Counted from the first letter of the stretch, positions 38,455 through 46,820 are shown. The stretch: 48,686 bases of DNA from Pseudomonadota bacterium (GCA_021845595.1 JAJZVV010000018.1:1-48686), one strand, 5' to 3'. Numbers and translations are program-made. Notes: generated by a model not told the origin, from the letters alone.

Positions 38455-40308
38455 ATGAAGCTGCGCAAGGCACGGGTCGTCGGGTTTCAGTCGTTCAAGG
38501 ACTCGGGGGAGATCGAATTCGGTGATGGTCTCAATCTGATCATCGGCGCCAACAATGTCGGCAAGAGCGCGTTACTGCGCGCGCTACGGCCGCAGCTAGC
38601 CAACGACCCGCATCGCTCGCCGGGTGTCCTGGGTAAAACGCCGCCGATGGAGCCCGTAGCTCATTTGGAAATAGACGTTAGCGGGCAAGAATTGAAAGAG
38701 GCTATTTTACACCGACTTACACGAACCAGAGGGAATGCTTTCATACCAATTGAGGCAGAGACAGCAAGAAATTTAACTAGTTTCTATACGGCATTATCGG
38801 AAAAAAAATCGATTACAATAAATTATGAGCAACATAACGGCATATTTATAAGTGCAAAATATCCGAGTCACAATTTGTGCTATAATGACGGCAATAAAAC
38901 GGCTCTGCAAATTTCACTTATGCATGGGCCAGAGAATCCGAATCTGATAGCGGTAGCTGGTAGTGGTGCTGATAGTACGCCGGAAATTGCAGGAGAGTTG
39001 GCGGCAGACAAAGTATTCTTTTTTTCCTGTAATCGTATTGCTCTACGAAGCTATCCATACGACAATGCAAGCAAATTAAGTATAAATTTTGATAATTTGG
39101 GAACAGTACTCAGCACAATGCAGGGAGAGCGGGGGGATTTATACAACAAACTCAAAGAAAATATTCGTCGTATAATACCAAATGTGTGTAATATAAGCAC
39201 AAGACCGACCAACATCTTTACGCCGAATGCAGAGGTAGAGATTTTGGTTTGGCCAAAAGTCGATATGCCTGGCCCGGAGTTTGGTTTTGGACTTTTCGAT
39301 AGCGGTGCTGGCGTGGCGCAGGTCATTGCGATCCTCACCGCGGTTATGACCTGCGAAAACGCAGTCATTATTATCGACGAGATCAACACTTTTCTTCATC
39401 CGGCCGCCGTGAAGGCGCTGCTGCGCATTCTGCAAAGCGATTATGCTCATCATCAATACATCATCGCCTCACACTCCCCGGAAGTTATCAGCTTCGGGAA
39501 CCCTCAATCCGTCCATCTGGTCAGGCGGGACGGCTACGAGTCCAGCGTCCAAAAGCTCGATCTCAAAAATATCAAAGACCTGCGTGAGGCAGCGGCGCAA
39601 CTCGGCATATCGATGATGGACGTCTTCGCGGCCGAGAAGATCGTCTGGGTTGAAGGCGAAACCGAAGAACTTTGTTTCCCCCTGCTCTATGAGCTGGCGA
39701 CCGGAAAACCGCTTTCCAGTGCTGTCAAGTTCATTTCCGTACTGGCAACCGGGGATTTCCAGAGGAAGAGGAACAGAAAGTTGGTTTCCGAAATCTATAG
39801 GCGGCTCTCGACCGCGGCCATGCCCCTCGCCACGCCTGCCGTGATAAGCTTCGATAGCGAGGCACTCTCCGACGATGAGAAGAGGCAAATGTCACAGGAG
39901 TCAAAGGGCGCGATCAAGTTCCTGCCACGGCGGAATTTCGAATGCTATCTTATCGACCCGACCGCGATCGCTGAATTCATCTCGCAGCGGCTTCCGGGCG
40001 AGATCCCACCCAAGGCTGAAGACGTAAAGGCGACGTTGTGCAGGCTGGCCGGAGACGAAAAATTCAACAACTCCTATTGGGCGGGCAATCTTTTCTGTGA
40101 CAGTTGGCTAAAGCGTGTGGATGGCGCTAGAATAATCGAAGAAACATGCGCAAATCTGTCCGACAACAGCGTAAGATATAGGAAAAACGCGGACGCGTGC
40201 GAAATTATAAAGAAAATAGCCCATAACAACCGAGCGCATTTGCAAGAACTTTGCGACTACGTAAGGAGCTTGGTCGACGCAGTATCCTGCCCGCCCAGCC
40301 CGGGCTGA
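38455..40308 (+). CDS. OLD-family ATPase-TOPRIM nuclease, probable defence gene
   Basis: A 617-residue protein. The ABC-type ATPase has Walker A GANNVGKSALL near residue 32, a Walker B VIIIDEINTFLHP near 305 and the OLD/RecF-type ASHSPEVISFG near 340. A TOPRIM nuclease follows: KIVWVEGETEELCFPLLYEL near 395 supplies the catalytic Glu and FDSE near 465 the Asp pair region. This matches OLD endonucleases (phage P2 Old, GajA). No UvrD-like GajB is next to it, so it is a stand-alone form. Bases 38640-39330 are strikingly AT-rich compared with flanks, a sign of transfer. It ends 22 bases before a decayed copy of the qor leader. Confidence 0.87.
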   Translation: MKLRKARVVGFQSFKDSGEIEFGDGLNLIIGANNVGKSALLRALRPQLANDPHRSPGVLGKTPPMEPVAHLEIDVSGQELKEAILHRLTRTRGNAFIPIEAETARNLTSFYTALSEKKSITINYEQHNGIFISAKYPSHNLCYNDGNKTALQISLMHGPENPNLIAVAGSGADSTPEIAGELAADKVFFFSCNRIALRSYPYDNASKLSINFDNLGTVLSTMQGERGDLYNKLKENIRRIIPNVCNISTRPTNIFTPNAEVEILVWPKVDMPGPEFGFGLFDSGAGVAQVIAILTAVMTCENAVIIIDEINTFLHPAAVKALLRILQSDYAHHQYIIASHSPEVISFGNPQSVHLVRRDGYESSVQKLDLKNIKDLREAAAQLGISMMDVFAAEKIVWVEGETEELCFPLLYELATGKPLSSAVKFISVLATGDFQRKRNRKLVSEIYRRLSTAAMPLATPAVISFDSEALSDDEKRQMSQESKGAIKFLPRRNFECYLIDPTAIAEFISQRLPGEIPPKAEDVKATLCRLAGDEKFNNSYWAGNLFCDSWLKRVDGARIIEETCANLSDNSVRYRKNADACEIIKKIAHNNRAHLQELCDYVRSLVDAVSCPPSPG

Positions 40309-40330
40309 GCGCCGCGCGGGCACCCCCCAC

Positions 40331-40440
40331 CTTGCCCCCCGCCCGTGCTCCCGGCAGACGCGGCCAGCGAACGAAGGGGGAGGGGCGGCACGAAGGCGAT
40401 CGTGTGTAAGACCCGGGGCGGCCGGAGCGGCTGCGGCAAG
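40331..40440 (+). pseudogene. Decayed duplicate of the quinone oxidoreductase leader and first codons
   Basis: This stretch aligns with 42448-42560, the upstream region and first 18 codons of the intact quinone oxidoreductase gene, at roughly 85-90 percent by eye. The start ATG has become ACG, and GAG and TGG codons have become AAG and CGG; small deletions follow and homology ends near 40440. It cannot be translated as the parent. Confidence 0.8.
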
Positions 40441-40494
40441 CACCCCCCGATGCGCGCGAGATCATCAACCGGACCACGCACACCCCCTCTGACC

Positions 40495-41295
40495 TCACGC
40501 CGCCCGCTGCTCGCGCGGCTGGTAGATCGCGATATGCTGGCAATGGGCCAGCGGCGTGCGGCCATTGGCGATGATGAGCGCGTCGAGTTCGACGAAGCGA
40601 TGGCCCTTCCGCTCGTAATTGCCGGTCACCTTGGCGCGGGCGGTCAATATGTCGCCGCGCGCGGCGGCCGTCAGCAGCTGCATCCGGCTGCCGACATGGA
40701 TCCACGGCCCGAGAATGGCGTTGTCCATCAGCACCTTGTTCATGACGCGCTGCAGCAGGCCGGGATGGCCGAGGCTTTCGCGGGCGTAGATCGGATCGGT
40801 CTCGCGCACATCGGCCAGATAGTCCGTGGCCGCATCGCCGGCCCAGGCCCGCGGCGCCGTGCCAAGCCAGGTGCCGAGCGCGAAGGAGGCCGCGCTGACC
40901 GGCCGGCGCTCGGCCACCGCGGCGGTTTCGCGGAAATCGGACATCGCGACCGCGGGCGCGGACGCGGGCAGCGATGCGCTGCCGGTCGCGCAGAGCTGTC
41001 CCCGGCTATGAAGCTCGATCGTCAGCGCGCCATCGCCTTCGTCCGCGGTGACGTCCGCGGTCTCGCCGTCATAGACCGGCTTGACGAACCGCGCCTCCAT
41101 CCACCCGCGTTCGAGAAAGGCACGGCCCCAGCGCGACACCGGCAGGTGCATCATGTAGGCCATGACATCGACCCCCGGCACCAGCCCGCCACTGAACCCG
41201 AACCGCCGCGCCACGGCATCGTCGTGCATCCGGTTTTCCGAGAGTTTGGCCGTGTTGTAGGCCTGGACGCGGTAGACTTCGAGCCGGCCGGTCAT
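40495..41295 (-). CDS. MaoC/hot-dog-fold dehydratase-like protein
   Basis: A 266-residue protein probably made of two hot-dog domains. The segment FGFSGGLVPGVDVMAYMMHLPVSRWGRAFLERGWMEARFVKPVYDGE is the MaoC-like pattern (GGLVPG followed by a long helix and a strand), and the second half RMQLLTAAARGDILTARAKVTGNYERKGHRFVELDALI fits a paired thioesterase/dehydratase fold. Enzymatic activity and substrate are unknown. It has core-like GC content and lies between the OLD and Mrr genes, so it may be an original resident around which the nuclease genes were inserted. Confidence 0.7.
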   Translation of the reverse strand: MTGRLEVYRVQAYNTAKLSENRMHDDAVARRFGFSGGLVPGVDVMAYMMHLPVSRWGRAFLERGWMEARFVKPVYDGETADVTADEGDGALTIELHSRGQLCATGSASLPASAPAVAMSDFRETAAVAERRPVSAASFALGTWLGTAPRAWAGDAATDYLADVRETDPIYARESLGHPGLLQRVMNKVLMDNAILGPWIHVGSRMQLLTAAARGDILTARAKVTGNYERKGHRFVELDALIIANGRTPLAHCQHIAIYQPREQRAA

Positions 41296-41350
41296 GCACG
41301 TTCCCCCTGATTACCTGGTCGGGTCCGATAAGATTAATGCGCGTCCCGGC

Positions 41351-41370
41351 TTTGGGTGCTTCGACCCAAA
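41351..41370. promoter_or_regulatory. Inverted repeat upstream of the hot-dog gene
   Basis: TTTGGGT and ACCCAAA are perfect 7-base arms around GCTTCG, 56-75 bases before the start codon at 41295. This suits an operator for that gene. It could also be the terminator stem for the convergently placed 3' end of no gene, as the Mrr gene upstream reads toward it; a T-run is absent. Confidence 0.4.
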
Positions 41371-41469
41371 CATACGGCCCCGGCCGGTCGCGTAAAGCCG
41401 GCTCCGTCACCGGCGCGGGCGGCGCCGGCGATGAGAGCGCCGATGCCCCCACCTTGCCCGCCGGCCGCA

Positions 41470-42387
41470 CTATTCGAAGAAGTCCTCGTCGATCTTCTTG
41501 ATGTGGAGCACTTCCTCGACTCGGCAAGCCACATCGTAGCGGATCATCAGTCTGGCCAATTGCTGCCCATCGATGAGCACAATCCGCTTGCTCAGGAATT
41601 CCGCTGTTTCACGCGCCGAAGGTGAGAAGGCGGATGTCGTCACAAACAGTCCCTTGGTGGCTTTGTGCCGGTCGAGGCTTCCGAAAAAATCCCGGATCGC
41701 GGCGGATCCTATGTTGTTGCCCTCGGCGTAGCGCTTGGCCTGGATGTAGACGCGATCGAGACCGAGCGCATCCTGGTCGATCACCCCGTCAACGCCGTCG
41801 TCGCCGCTGCGGCCGAGCGCACGCCCGGCGTCAGTCGCGGATCCGCCATAGCCCATTCGCAGCAGGAGGCTGACGATCAGCCGTTCGAAGAACGCCGGAG
41901 GCGCAGCGTGGATGCGATCGAGCAGATCCTGCGCGAGGGCCGCCTCGATCTGTCTGTGCGCAGCCCGCATGACTTCGTCTGGTGTCTCGTGCGATTTCTC
42001 CAAGGCCATCTGCATCTGGCCTTGTTCGTCGTCAGAACCCTCCGCCGACTTCTGCTTGAACTCGCGAAACTCGGCAAACTGGTTGAGAAAGCCGTTGTCG
42101 ATGCGTGGCGGCGGAGACCGCAGCACCTGCTGGCCGCGGCTGGTGATGCGGAAATAGCCCCGCCGTGTGCTTTCGATCAGGCCGGCTTTGCCGAGATAGG
42201 TCTTTGCCCAATGCACCCGGTTGGCAAACACGGTTTGCTTGCCGGAGGGGAGGAGTTCAGCACGTTCGTCCGATGTCAGCCCGATTTGACCGGCCAGCCT
42301 CTCGACGACGTCCCCGATCCGTACCTCCCCATCGGCGGATGCCGACAGCACGTGGATCATAAGAGCCTGATAATCGGGAATTGCCAT
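41470..42387 (-). CDS. Mrr-type restriction endonuclease
   Basis: A 305-residue protein. The N-terminal winged-helix Mrr_N domain is residues 1-95 (VHWAKTYLGKAGLIESTRRGYFRITSRGQQVL). A charged linker follows, then the Mrr-cat PD-(D/E)XK domain: GYGGSATDAGRALGRSGDDGVDGVIDQDALGLDRVYIQAKRY holds the catalytic D and QAK, and KGLFVTTSAFSPSARETA is the family's next strand. Mrr cleaves modified DNA, so it is likely a defence nuclease. It is in the same segment as the OLD nuclease, and the qor leader that follows is duplicated beyond the OLD gene. Confidence 0.92.
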   Translation of the reverse strand: MAIPDYQALMIHVLSASADGEVRIGDVVERLAGQIGLTSDERAELLPSGKQTVFANRVHWAKTYLGKAGLIESTRRGYFRITSRGQQVLRSPPPRIDNGFLNQFAEFREFKQKSAEGSDDEQGQMQMALEKSHETPDEVMRAAHRQIEAALAQDLLDRIHAAPPAFFERLIVSLLLRMGYGGSATDAGRALGRSGDDGVDGVIDQDALGLDRVYIQAKRYAEGNNIGSAAIRDFFGSLDRHKATKGLFVTTSAFSPSARETAEFLSKRIVLIDGQQLARLMIRYDVACRVEEVLHIKKIDEDFFE

Positions 42388-42506
42388 GGCAGCCGAAAGA
42401 CATACCCTCAGGGCAGGCTGCCGACCAGCCCATCCCCCGGCGCAAGGCTTGCCCCCCGCCCGCGCTCCCGGCAGACTCGGCCCACGAACGATGGGGGAGG
42501 GGCGGC

Positions 42507-43481
42507 ATGAAGGCGATCGTGTGTGAGACCTGGGGCGGGCCGGAGCTGCTGCAGCTCAAGGATCTGCCCTCGCCGCAGCCGGGCCCGGGCGAGGTGCGGC
42601 TGCGGGTGCGCGCCGCCGGGGTGAATTTCCCGGACATCCTCATCATCCAGAAGAAATACCAGCTCCAGCCGGCGCTGCCCTTCACGCCCGGCGCCGAGGT
42701 CAGCGGCGAGATCGCCGCCGTCGGGCCGGATGTCGCCGGGCTCGTGCCCGGGCAGCGGGTGCTGGCGCTCTGTTCCATCGGCGGGTTCGCCGAGGAAGTG
42801 GTGGTGCCGGCGAAGAGCTGCGTGACGCTGCCGGACGGCGTCGGGTTCGATGTCGCCGCCGGGTTCATGCTCGTCTACGCCACCGGCTGGCACGGGCTGA
42901 TCGACCGTGCCGAGCTGCGCGCCGGGGAAACCGTGCTGGTGCTGGGCGCGGCCGGCGGCGTCGGGCTGGCGGCGGTGGAGATCGCCAAGGCGGCCGGCGC
43001 GCGCGTCATCGCCGCCGCCTCGTCGGACGAAAAACTCGCCATCTGCCGCGCCCACGGCGCCGACGAGACCATCAACTACACCACCGAGGAGCTGCGCGCC
43101 GGCATCGCGCGCACCGCCGGCAAACGCGGCCCGGACGTGATCTACGACCCGGTCGGCGGCAAGCTCGCCGAGCCGGCGTTCCGCTCCATCGCCTGGCGCG
43201 GCCGCTATCTCGTCATCGGCTTCGCCGACGGAACCATCCCGGCCCTGCCGCTGAACCTGCCGCTGCTCAAGGGCGCCTCGCTGGTCGGCGTGTTCTGGGG
43301 CAATTTCGCCCGCTTCGAGCCGGAGCGCCACGCCGAGGGCATGCGCCAGCTCTTCGCCTGGCTGGCGGCGGGGAAGCTGAACCCGCTGGTCTCCGGCCAC
43401 TACCCCCTCGCCGAGACCGCGCAGGCGCTGCAGGACATCGCCGCGCGCAAGGTCACCGGAAAAATCGTCATCGAGCCATAG
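42507..43481 (+). CDS. NADPH:quinone oxidoreductase (zinc-free MDR family)
   Basis: A 324-residue medium-chain reductase of the QOR type: MKAIVCETWGGPELLQLKDLPSP start, VRAAGVNFPDILIIQKKYQ, the QOR signature region YATGWHGLIDRAELRAGETVLVLGAAGGVGLAAVEIAKAAGA with an AAGGVG nucleotide loop, and the ending GKIVIEP. It lacks the catalytic zinc Cys. GGGGGAGGGG precedes the ATG. It is followed by an SDR gene after 11 bases. Its leader and first codons are duplicated, in decayed form, at 40331-40440. Confidence 0.92.
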   Translation: MKAIVCETWGGPELLQLKDLPSPQPGPGEVRLRVRAAGVNFPDILIIQKKYQLQPALPFTPGAEVSGEIAAVGPDVAGLVPGQRVLALCSIGGFAEEVVVPAKSCVTLPDGVGFDVAAGFMLVYATGWHGLIDRAELRAGETVLVLGAAGGVGLAAVEIAKAAGARVIAAASSDEKLAICRAHGADETINYTTEELRAGIARTAGKRGPDVIYDPVGGKLAEPAFRSIAWRGRYLVIGFADGTIPALPLNLPLLKGASLVGVFWGNFARFEPERHAEGMRQLFAWLAAGKLNPLVSGHYPLAETAQALQDIAARKVTGKIVIEP

Positions 43482-43492
43482 GAAGCAGCGCC

Positions 43493-44368
43493 ATGCAGGA
43501 GTTTTCCGGACGCGTCGCCGTCATCACCGGAGCGGCCAGCGGCTTCGGGCGCGAATTCGCCCGCCGCGCCGCCGGGCTCGGCATGAAGCTGGTGCTCGCC
43601 GATGTCGAGCCCGGCCCGCTCGGCCTCGTCGGCGCCGAACTCACCGCCCGGGGCACGGAGGTCGCGCTCGAAACCGTCGATGTCAGCGACCCGGAGGCGG
43701 TGGAGCGCGTCGCCGCGCGCAGCGTCGCCCGGTTCGGCGGCGTGCATCTGCTGTTCAACAACGCCGGGGTGAGCGCCGGCGGCGGGCTGATCTGGGAGAC
43801 CTCGCCGGCGGACTGGCAATGGGTGCTCGGCGTGAACGTGCTCGGCGTCGTCAACGGCATCCGCGCCTTCGTGCCGCGCATGCTGGCCGGCGGCGCGCCG
43901 GGGCACATCGTCAACACCGCCTCCGTCGCCGGGCTGATCTCGCCGCAGCTGATGGGCGTCTACAACGCCTCCAAGCACGCGGTGGTGACGATCTCCGAGA
44001 CGCTGCACCAGGACCTGCGCCAGGTCGGCGCGCCGATCGGCGTCAGCGTGCTGTGCCCGGCGTTCGTCGATACCGGCATCAAGGACGCCGAGCGCAACCG
44101 CCCGGAGGCGCTGCGCAACGCCGGCCCGCGCACCGAAAGCCAGCGCGCCGCCGCCGAGGGCTCGCGCAAGGCGATCCAGTCCGGCCGCCTCACCGCCGCG
44201 GACGTCGCCGAGCGCACCTTCGCGGCCATCGAGTCCGGCCTGTTCTACTGCATCACGCACCCGCGCATCCTGCCGGCGGTGGAACGGCGCATGCAGGACA
44301 TTCTCGAAGGCCGCACCCCGCGCGACCCGTTCGCCGACAAGCCGGAGGTCGCGTTCAGGCCCGCGTAA
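43493..44368 (+). CDS. SDR-family NAD(P)-dependent oxidoreductase
   Basis: A 291-residue classical short-chain dehydrogenase: cofactor loop TGAASGFGREFARR near residue 13, NNAGVSAGGGL near 88, catalytic Ser in NTASVAGL near 142 and Y-x3-K in YNASK near 158. It has a C-terminal extension with RRMQDILEGRTPRDPF, common in a group of SDRs found next to other oxidoreductases and acyl-CoA genes. It lies 11 bases after the quinone oxidoreductase gene, so the two are probably co-transcribed. Substrate unknown. Confidence 0.9.
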   Translation: MQEFSGRVAVITGAASGFGREFARRAAGLGMKLVLADVEPGPLGLVGAELTARGTEVALETVDVSDPEAVERVAARSVARFGGVHLLFNNAGVSAGGGLIWETSPADWQWVLGVNVLGVVNGIRAFVPRMLAGGAPGHIVNTASVAGLISPQLMGVYNASKHAVVTISETLHQDLRQVGAPIGVSVLCPAFVDTGIKDAERNRPEALRNAGPRTESQRAAAEGSRKAIQSGRLTAADVAERTFAAIESGLFYCITHPRILPAVERRMQDILEGRTPRDPFADKPEVAFRPA

Positions 44369-44425
44369 GGCCGGCGCGCGATCATCGCCGTTTCGTCGTT
44401 CTCAACCCTCCAGGGAGTTCCCGCC

Positions 44426-44770
44426 ATGCGCCCGCCGATCCGCTGCAGCCTCGCTCTCGCCGCCGGCTTCGCCGCGCTGCTCGCCACCCTCGCCCCCGCC
44501 CGCGCCGATGGCTGGCGCGGCGGTGACCGCGGCGGCTGGGGGGGCGAACACGGCGGCTGGGGCGGCGAGCATGGCGGCTGGGGCGGCGAGCATGGCGGCT
44601 GGGGTGGCGAAGGCGAGCGCCCGTGGGGCGGCTGGGGTGAGGGCGGCTGGGGCGGAGGCGGCTGGGGTGAAGGCGGTTGGGGCGGACCCGGCTATGCAGG
44701 CCCGCCCCAAGGCTATTACGGCGGCCCCGGCTATTACGGCGGCGGCGGAGAAGGCGAGGACGACGACTGA
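44426..44770 (+). CDS. Secreted Gly/Trp-rich repeat protein
   Basis: A 114-residue protein with a clear Sec signal peptide (CSLALAAGFAALLATLAPARA, cleavage before DGW). The mature part is built on Gly and Trp: four 7-residue units GGWGGEH encoded by 21-bp repeats at 44531-44614, then GGWGEGGWGG, GYYGGPGYYGGGG and an acidic end EGEDDD. No enzyme fold is likely; it may be a surface or biofilm protein. A promoter is not evident in the 57-base gap behind the SDR gene. It ends one base before the convergent amidohydrolase gene. Confidence 0.72.
   Translation: MRPPIRCSLALAAGFAALLATLAPARADGWRGGDRGGWGGEHGGWGGEHGGWGGEHGGWGGEGERPWGGWGEGGWGGGGWGEGGWGGPGYAGPPQGYYGGPGYYGGGGEGEDDD
44531..44614. repeat. 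21-bp tandem repeat (four units) coding GGWGGEH
   Basis: The units start at 44531, 44552, 44573 and 44594. Units 2 and 3 are identical, unit 1 differs at synonymous positions and unit 4 ends EG instead of EH. The repeat can expand or contract without a frameshift. Confidence 0.85.
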
Positions 44771-46279
44771 TCAGCCGCGCGGCACGACGTAGCCGTAGGC
44801 GAGGTTGCTGCGCCCCGGCGCGTCCTGCAGATAGGCCTGCTTCATGCGCGCGATGCCGTCGCCGCCGAGCGGCTCGATCTCGGTGTGGCGCTGCAGCTTG
44901 TAGAAGCGGGCCGCGTTGCCGCCGAGGATGGCCGCCTTCACCGCCCCGTTCGCCGCGCCGAGCGGGGCGAACCCGTGCTTGCGCTGCATGTCCTCCGGCA
45001 CTTCCAGCCGGCGGAACGCCTCGATCTGCCATTGCGGCGAGCCGTACCACACCGAGTCCGTGCCCCAGAACACGTGCTCGTGGCCGAGCCCCTTGATCAG
45101 CACCGCCATCATCGCGGCGCAGAACCGCGGCGCCGTCACCGCCGAGACGGCGAAGGAGGTGCCGACGTCGGCATAGACGTTCCTCACGCCGTATTTCGCC
45201 GGGATCGCCGCGAGATCGGAAACCCAGCGCATGTAGCCGGTGCTCTCGAACTCGGCGAGGTCCTTGTCCGGGTTTTCGAGGAACGGGCGCAGCGCGGCGT
45301 GGTAGATGACGAAATTCATCTGCGGCCAGTCCTTCGCCGCCTTCGGCAGGTCGTCCACGGCGGCGAATTTCCACGCCCCGCCGGGGATCGAGGTTTCATA
45401 ATCCGCCGGCAGCAGCCCCTTGTGGATGCAGAGCGTGGTGATGCCGGATTTCACCGCCTTCTCGTAGAACGGATACATCAGTTTTTCGTCGTCCAGCCGC
45501 CAGGGGAATTTCGTCGTCGCCGGCGAGAGCGGATCGCCGATCGTGTAGCCCTTCCAGCTGTTCGGCTTCACTGTGGCGATGCAGCGCTCGACCTCGTCCA
45601 TCCAGCCCGGCTGGCGCGGCGTGATCACCGAGTGGTAGTAGAGCCGGCGCGTGCCGGCGATGGAATTCACCGTGTCCGCGGCCTGCTTGATCTGGTCGTT
45701 GGTGAGCAGCCAGTTGGCCGGATCATCGAACGGCGCGCCGGAGAGCAGGCCGATCTCGGTGTCGCTGTCGAGATAGACCTCCTTGAGGAAATTATCGAAC
45801 TTGTAGCGGTCCAGCGTCAGGCCGTAGCGGTCCTTGGCGATCGCCGGGTTCCAGTATTCGGCGGCATATTTGGCGAGCCCGATCAGCCCTTCGAACTTGT
45901 AGTCGTCGCGCACGAAATGCAGCTGGTCGTCGAACACGAACTGCCCGGCATGCTGGCGTGCGCGCGCCGCCGCCGCTTCCGGCTCCGCCGCCTCGGCCTC
46001 GCTCACTTCGAAGACGCGGCCGAACACCTCGTTCATCGCCACGAACGCCGCGGCCATGCCGCAGGCGCTGCGCAGGAACCCGCGCCGGTCCAGCCCGAGC
46101 CGGCGACCGTGCAGCTCCGCCAGCTCCGCCAGCCGCGCCTCCGCCCGGCGCTGCTGCGCCGTCTGCGGCAGCGGATTGAACTCCCCGTTGGAAACCATCT
46201 GCGGCGGCACCGGCGCGGTGAACACCGCCTCCGCCGGCGCCAGGCGTGACAACTCGCGATCGCTCAGGAAAAATCCCAT
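44771..46279 (-). CDS. Tat-exported metal-dependent amidohydrolase (COG2159 type)
   Basis: A 502-residue protein. A twin-arginine signal sits unusually far in, at about 75-95 (LDRRGFLRSACGMAAAFVA), after a Pro/Ala/Glu-rich N-terminal extension with a coiled-coil-like AEARLAELAEL. The amidohydrolase-2 TIM barrel shows DDQLHFVRDD (H-x-H is replaced by Q-L-H), CIHKGLLP, NFVIYHAALRPF and WGTDSVWYGSPQWQIEAFR with the catalytic Asp. Family members act as decarboxylases or hydrolases with a single metal. GGGGGGA is just before the ATG at 46279. It is convergent with the Gly/Trp gene. Confidence 0.8.
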   Translation of the reverse strand: MGFFLSDRELSRLAPAEAVFTAPVPPQMVSNGEFNPLPQTAQQRRAEARLAELAELHGRRLGLDRRGFLRSACGMAAAFVAMNEVFGRVFEVSEAEAAEPEAAAARARQHAGQFVFDDQLHFVRDDYKFEGLIGLAKYAAEYWNPAIAKDRYGLTLDRYKFDNFLKEVYLDSDTEIGLLSGAPFDDPANWLLTNDQIKQAADTVNSIAGTRRLYYHSVITPRQPGWMDEVERCIATVKPNSWKGYTIGDPLSPATTKFPWRLDDEKLMYPFYEKAVKSGITTLCIHKGLLPADYETSIPGGAWKFAAVDDLPKAAKDWPQMNFVIYHAALRPFLENPDKDLAEFESTGYMRWVSDLAAIPAKYGVRNVYADVGTSFAVSAVTAPRFCAAMMAVLIKGLGHEHVFWGTDSVWYGSPQWQIEAFRRLEVPEDMQRKHGFAPLGAANGAVKAAILGGNAARFYKLQRHTEIEPLGGDGIARMKQAYLQDAPGRSNLAYGYVVPRG

Positions 46280-46456
46280 GGTCGTTCCCCCCATTTTGGT
46301 GTGCTTGTCGGCTTCGTCTCGTGCCGGCACGGGAGCGTGCGACCACCCCAAGGCGGTCGCGCCGCCCGACGTTTTTTTCGTTGCCAGAATGCTTGCGCCC
46401 CCGCCCCGGCGTGTCAAGCGGGGCGGCGGGCCACGCGGGGCGCGGAAGCGCCCGTA

Positions 46457-46556
46457 GGGTGGGGTGCCCTTTCGCACCCCACCAACTTATCGGCAGGACT
46501 GCAAACGCCGAGAGGGGGCCGACGCAAGCGGTGGGGTGCGAAAGGGCACCCCACCC
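46457..46556. repeat. Second REPIN
   Basis: Same 100-base plan as the REPIN at 6565-6664: left REP arms at 46458-46467 and 46474-46483 (loop CCTTTC), right REP arms at 46530-46539 and 46546-46555 (loop GAAAGG). The 46-base centre shares CGGCA, GCAAACGCCGA and GCCGAC with the first copy but has several changes. It ends in CTACGCTTGC, and five bases later begins the remnant of a PEP-CTERM gene. Confidence 0.9.
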
Positions 46557-46561
46557 TACGC

Positions 46562-46630
46562 TTGCTGGCCTTCCGGCGGCGGCTCTCCCGCAGGCAGCGG
46601 GACGGCGGACCCGGACCCTCGGCCGCCTAG
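46562..46630 (+). pseudogene. 3' remnant of a PEP-CTERM gene truncated at the REPIN
   Basis: The 22 codons read LLAFRRRLSRRQRDGGPGPS and end in TAG. They match the last residues of the intact copy (LLAFRRRLSRRQRGGG) at 47694-47762, and the sequence 3' of the stop continues to match. Everything 5' of the CTERM helix is missing and replaced by the REPIN. Confidence 0.8.
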
Positions 46631-46820
46631 GCCCGGCCCTCCCTCCGCCACGGTTGCCGGCGGGGCGGCCGTCGCGGCGGGCAAAGCATGTCGAATACTC
46701 ACGATCGGATCATTCGTTACACGGCCATATCTCCAATTGACGGCGCGTCTTTCGCAGGGCATGATTTGCGTAACTTTTGAATCATAACAACGCAAAAAAA
46801 CCACCTGGGAGGATGTCCAC
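46631..46820 (+). promoter_or_regulatory. Duplicated leader/promoter of PEP-CTERM copy 2
   Basis: This 190-base region is nearly repeated at 47763-47950. It has a possible promoter: -35 TTGACG at 46737, 17 bases, then CATGAT at 46760. After it lies an inverted repeat TTTGCGT (46765) and ACGCAAA (46790), conserved in the other copy as TTTTGCG and CGCAAAA. GGGAGG is eight bases before the ATG. Confidence 0.55.

Noticed and set aside
38455-40308. Gabija system (GajA/GajB)
   Set aside because: No UvrD-type helicase gene follows; only the OLD-like protein is present.
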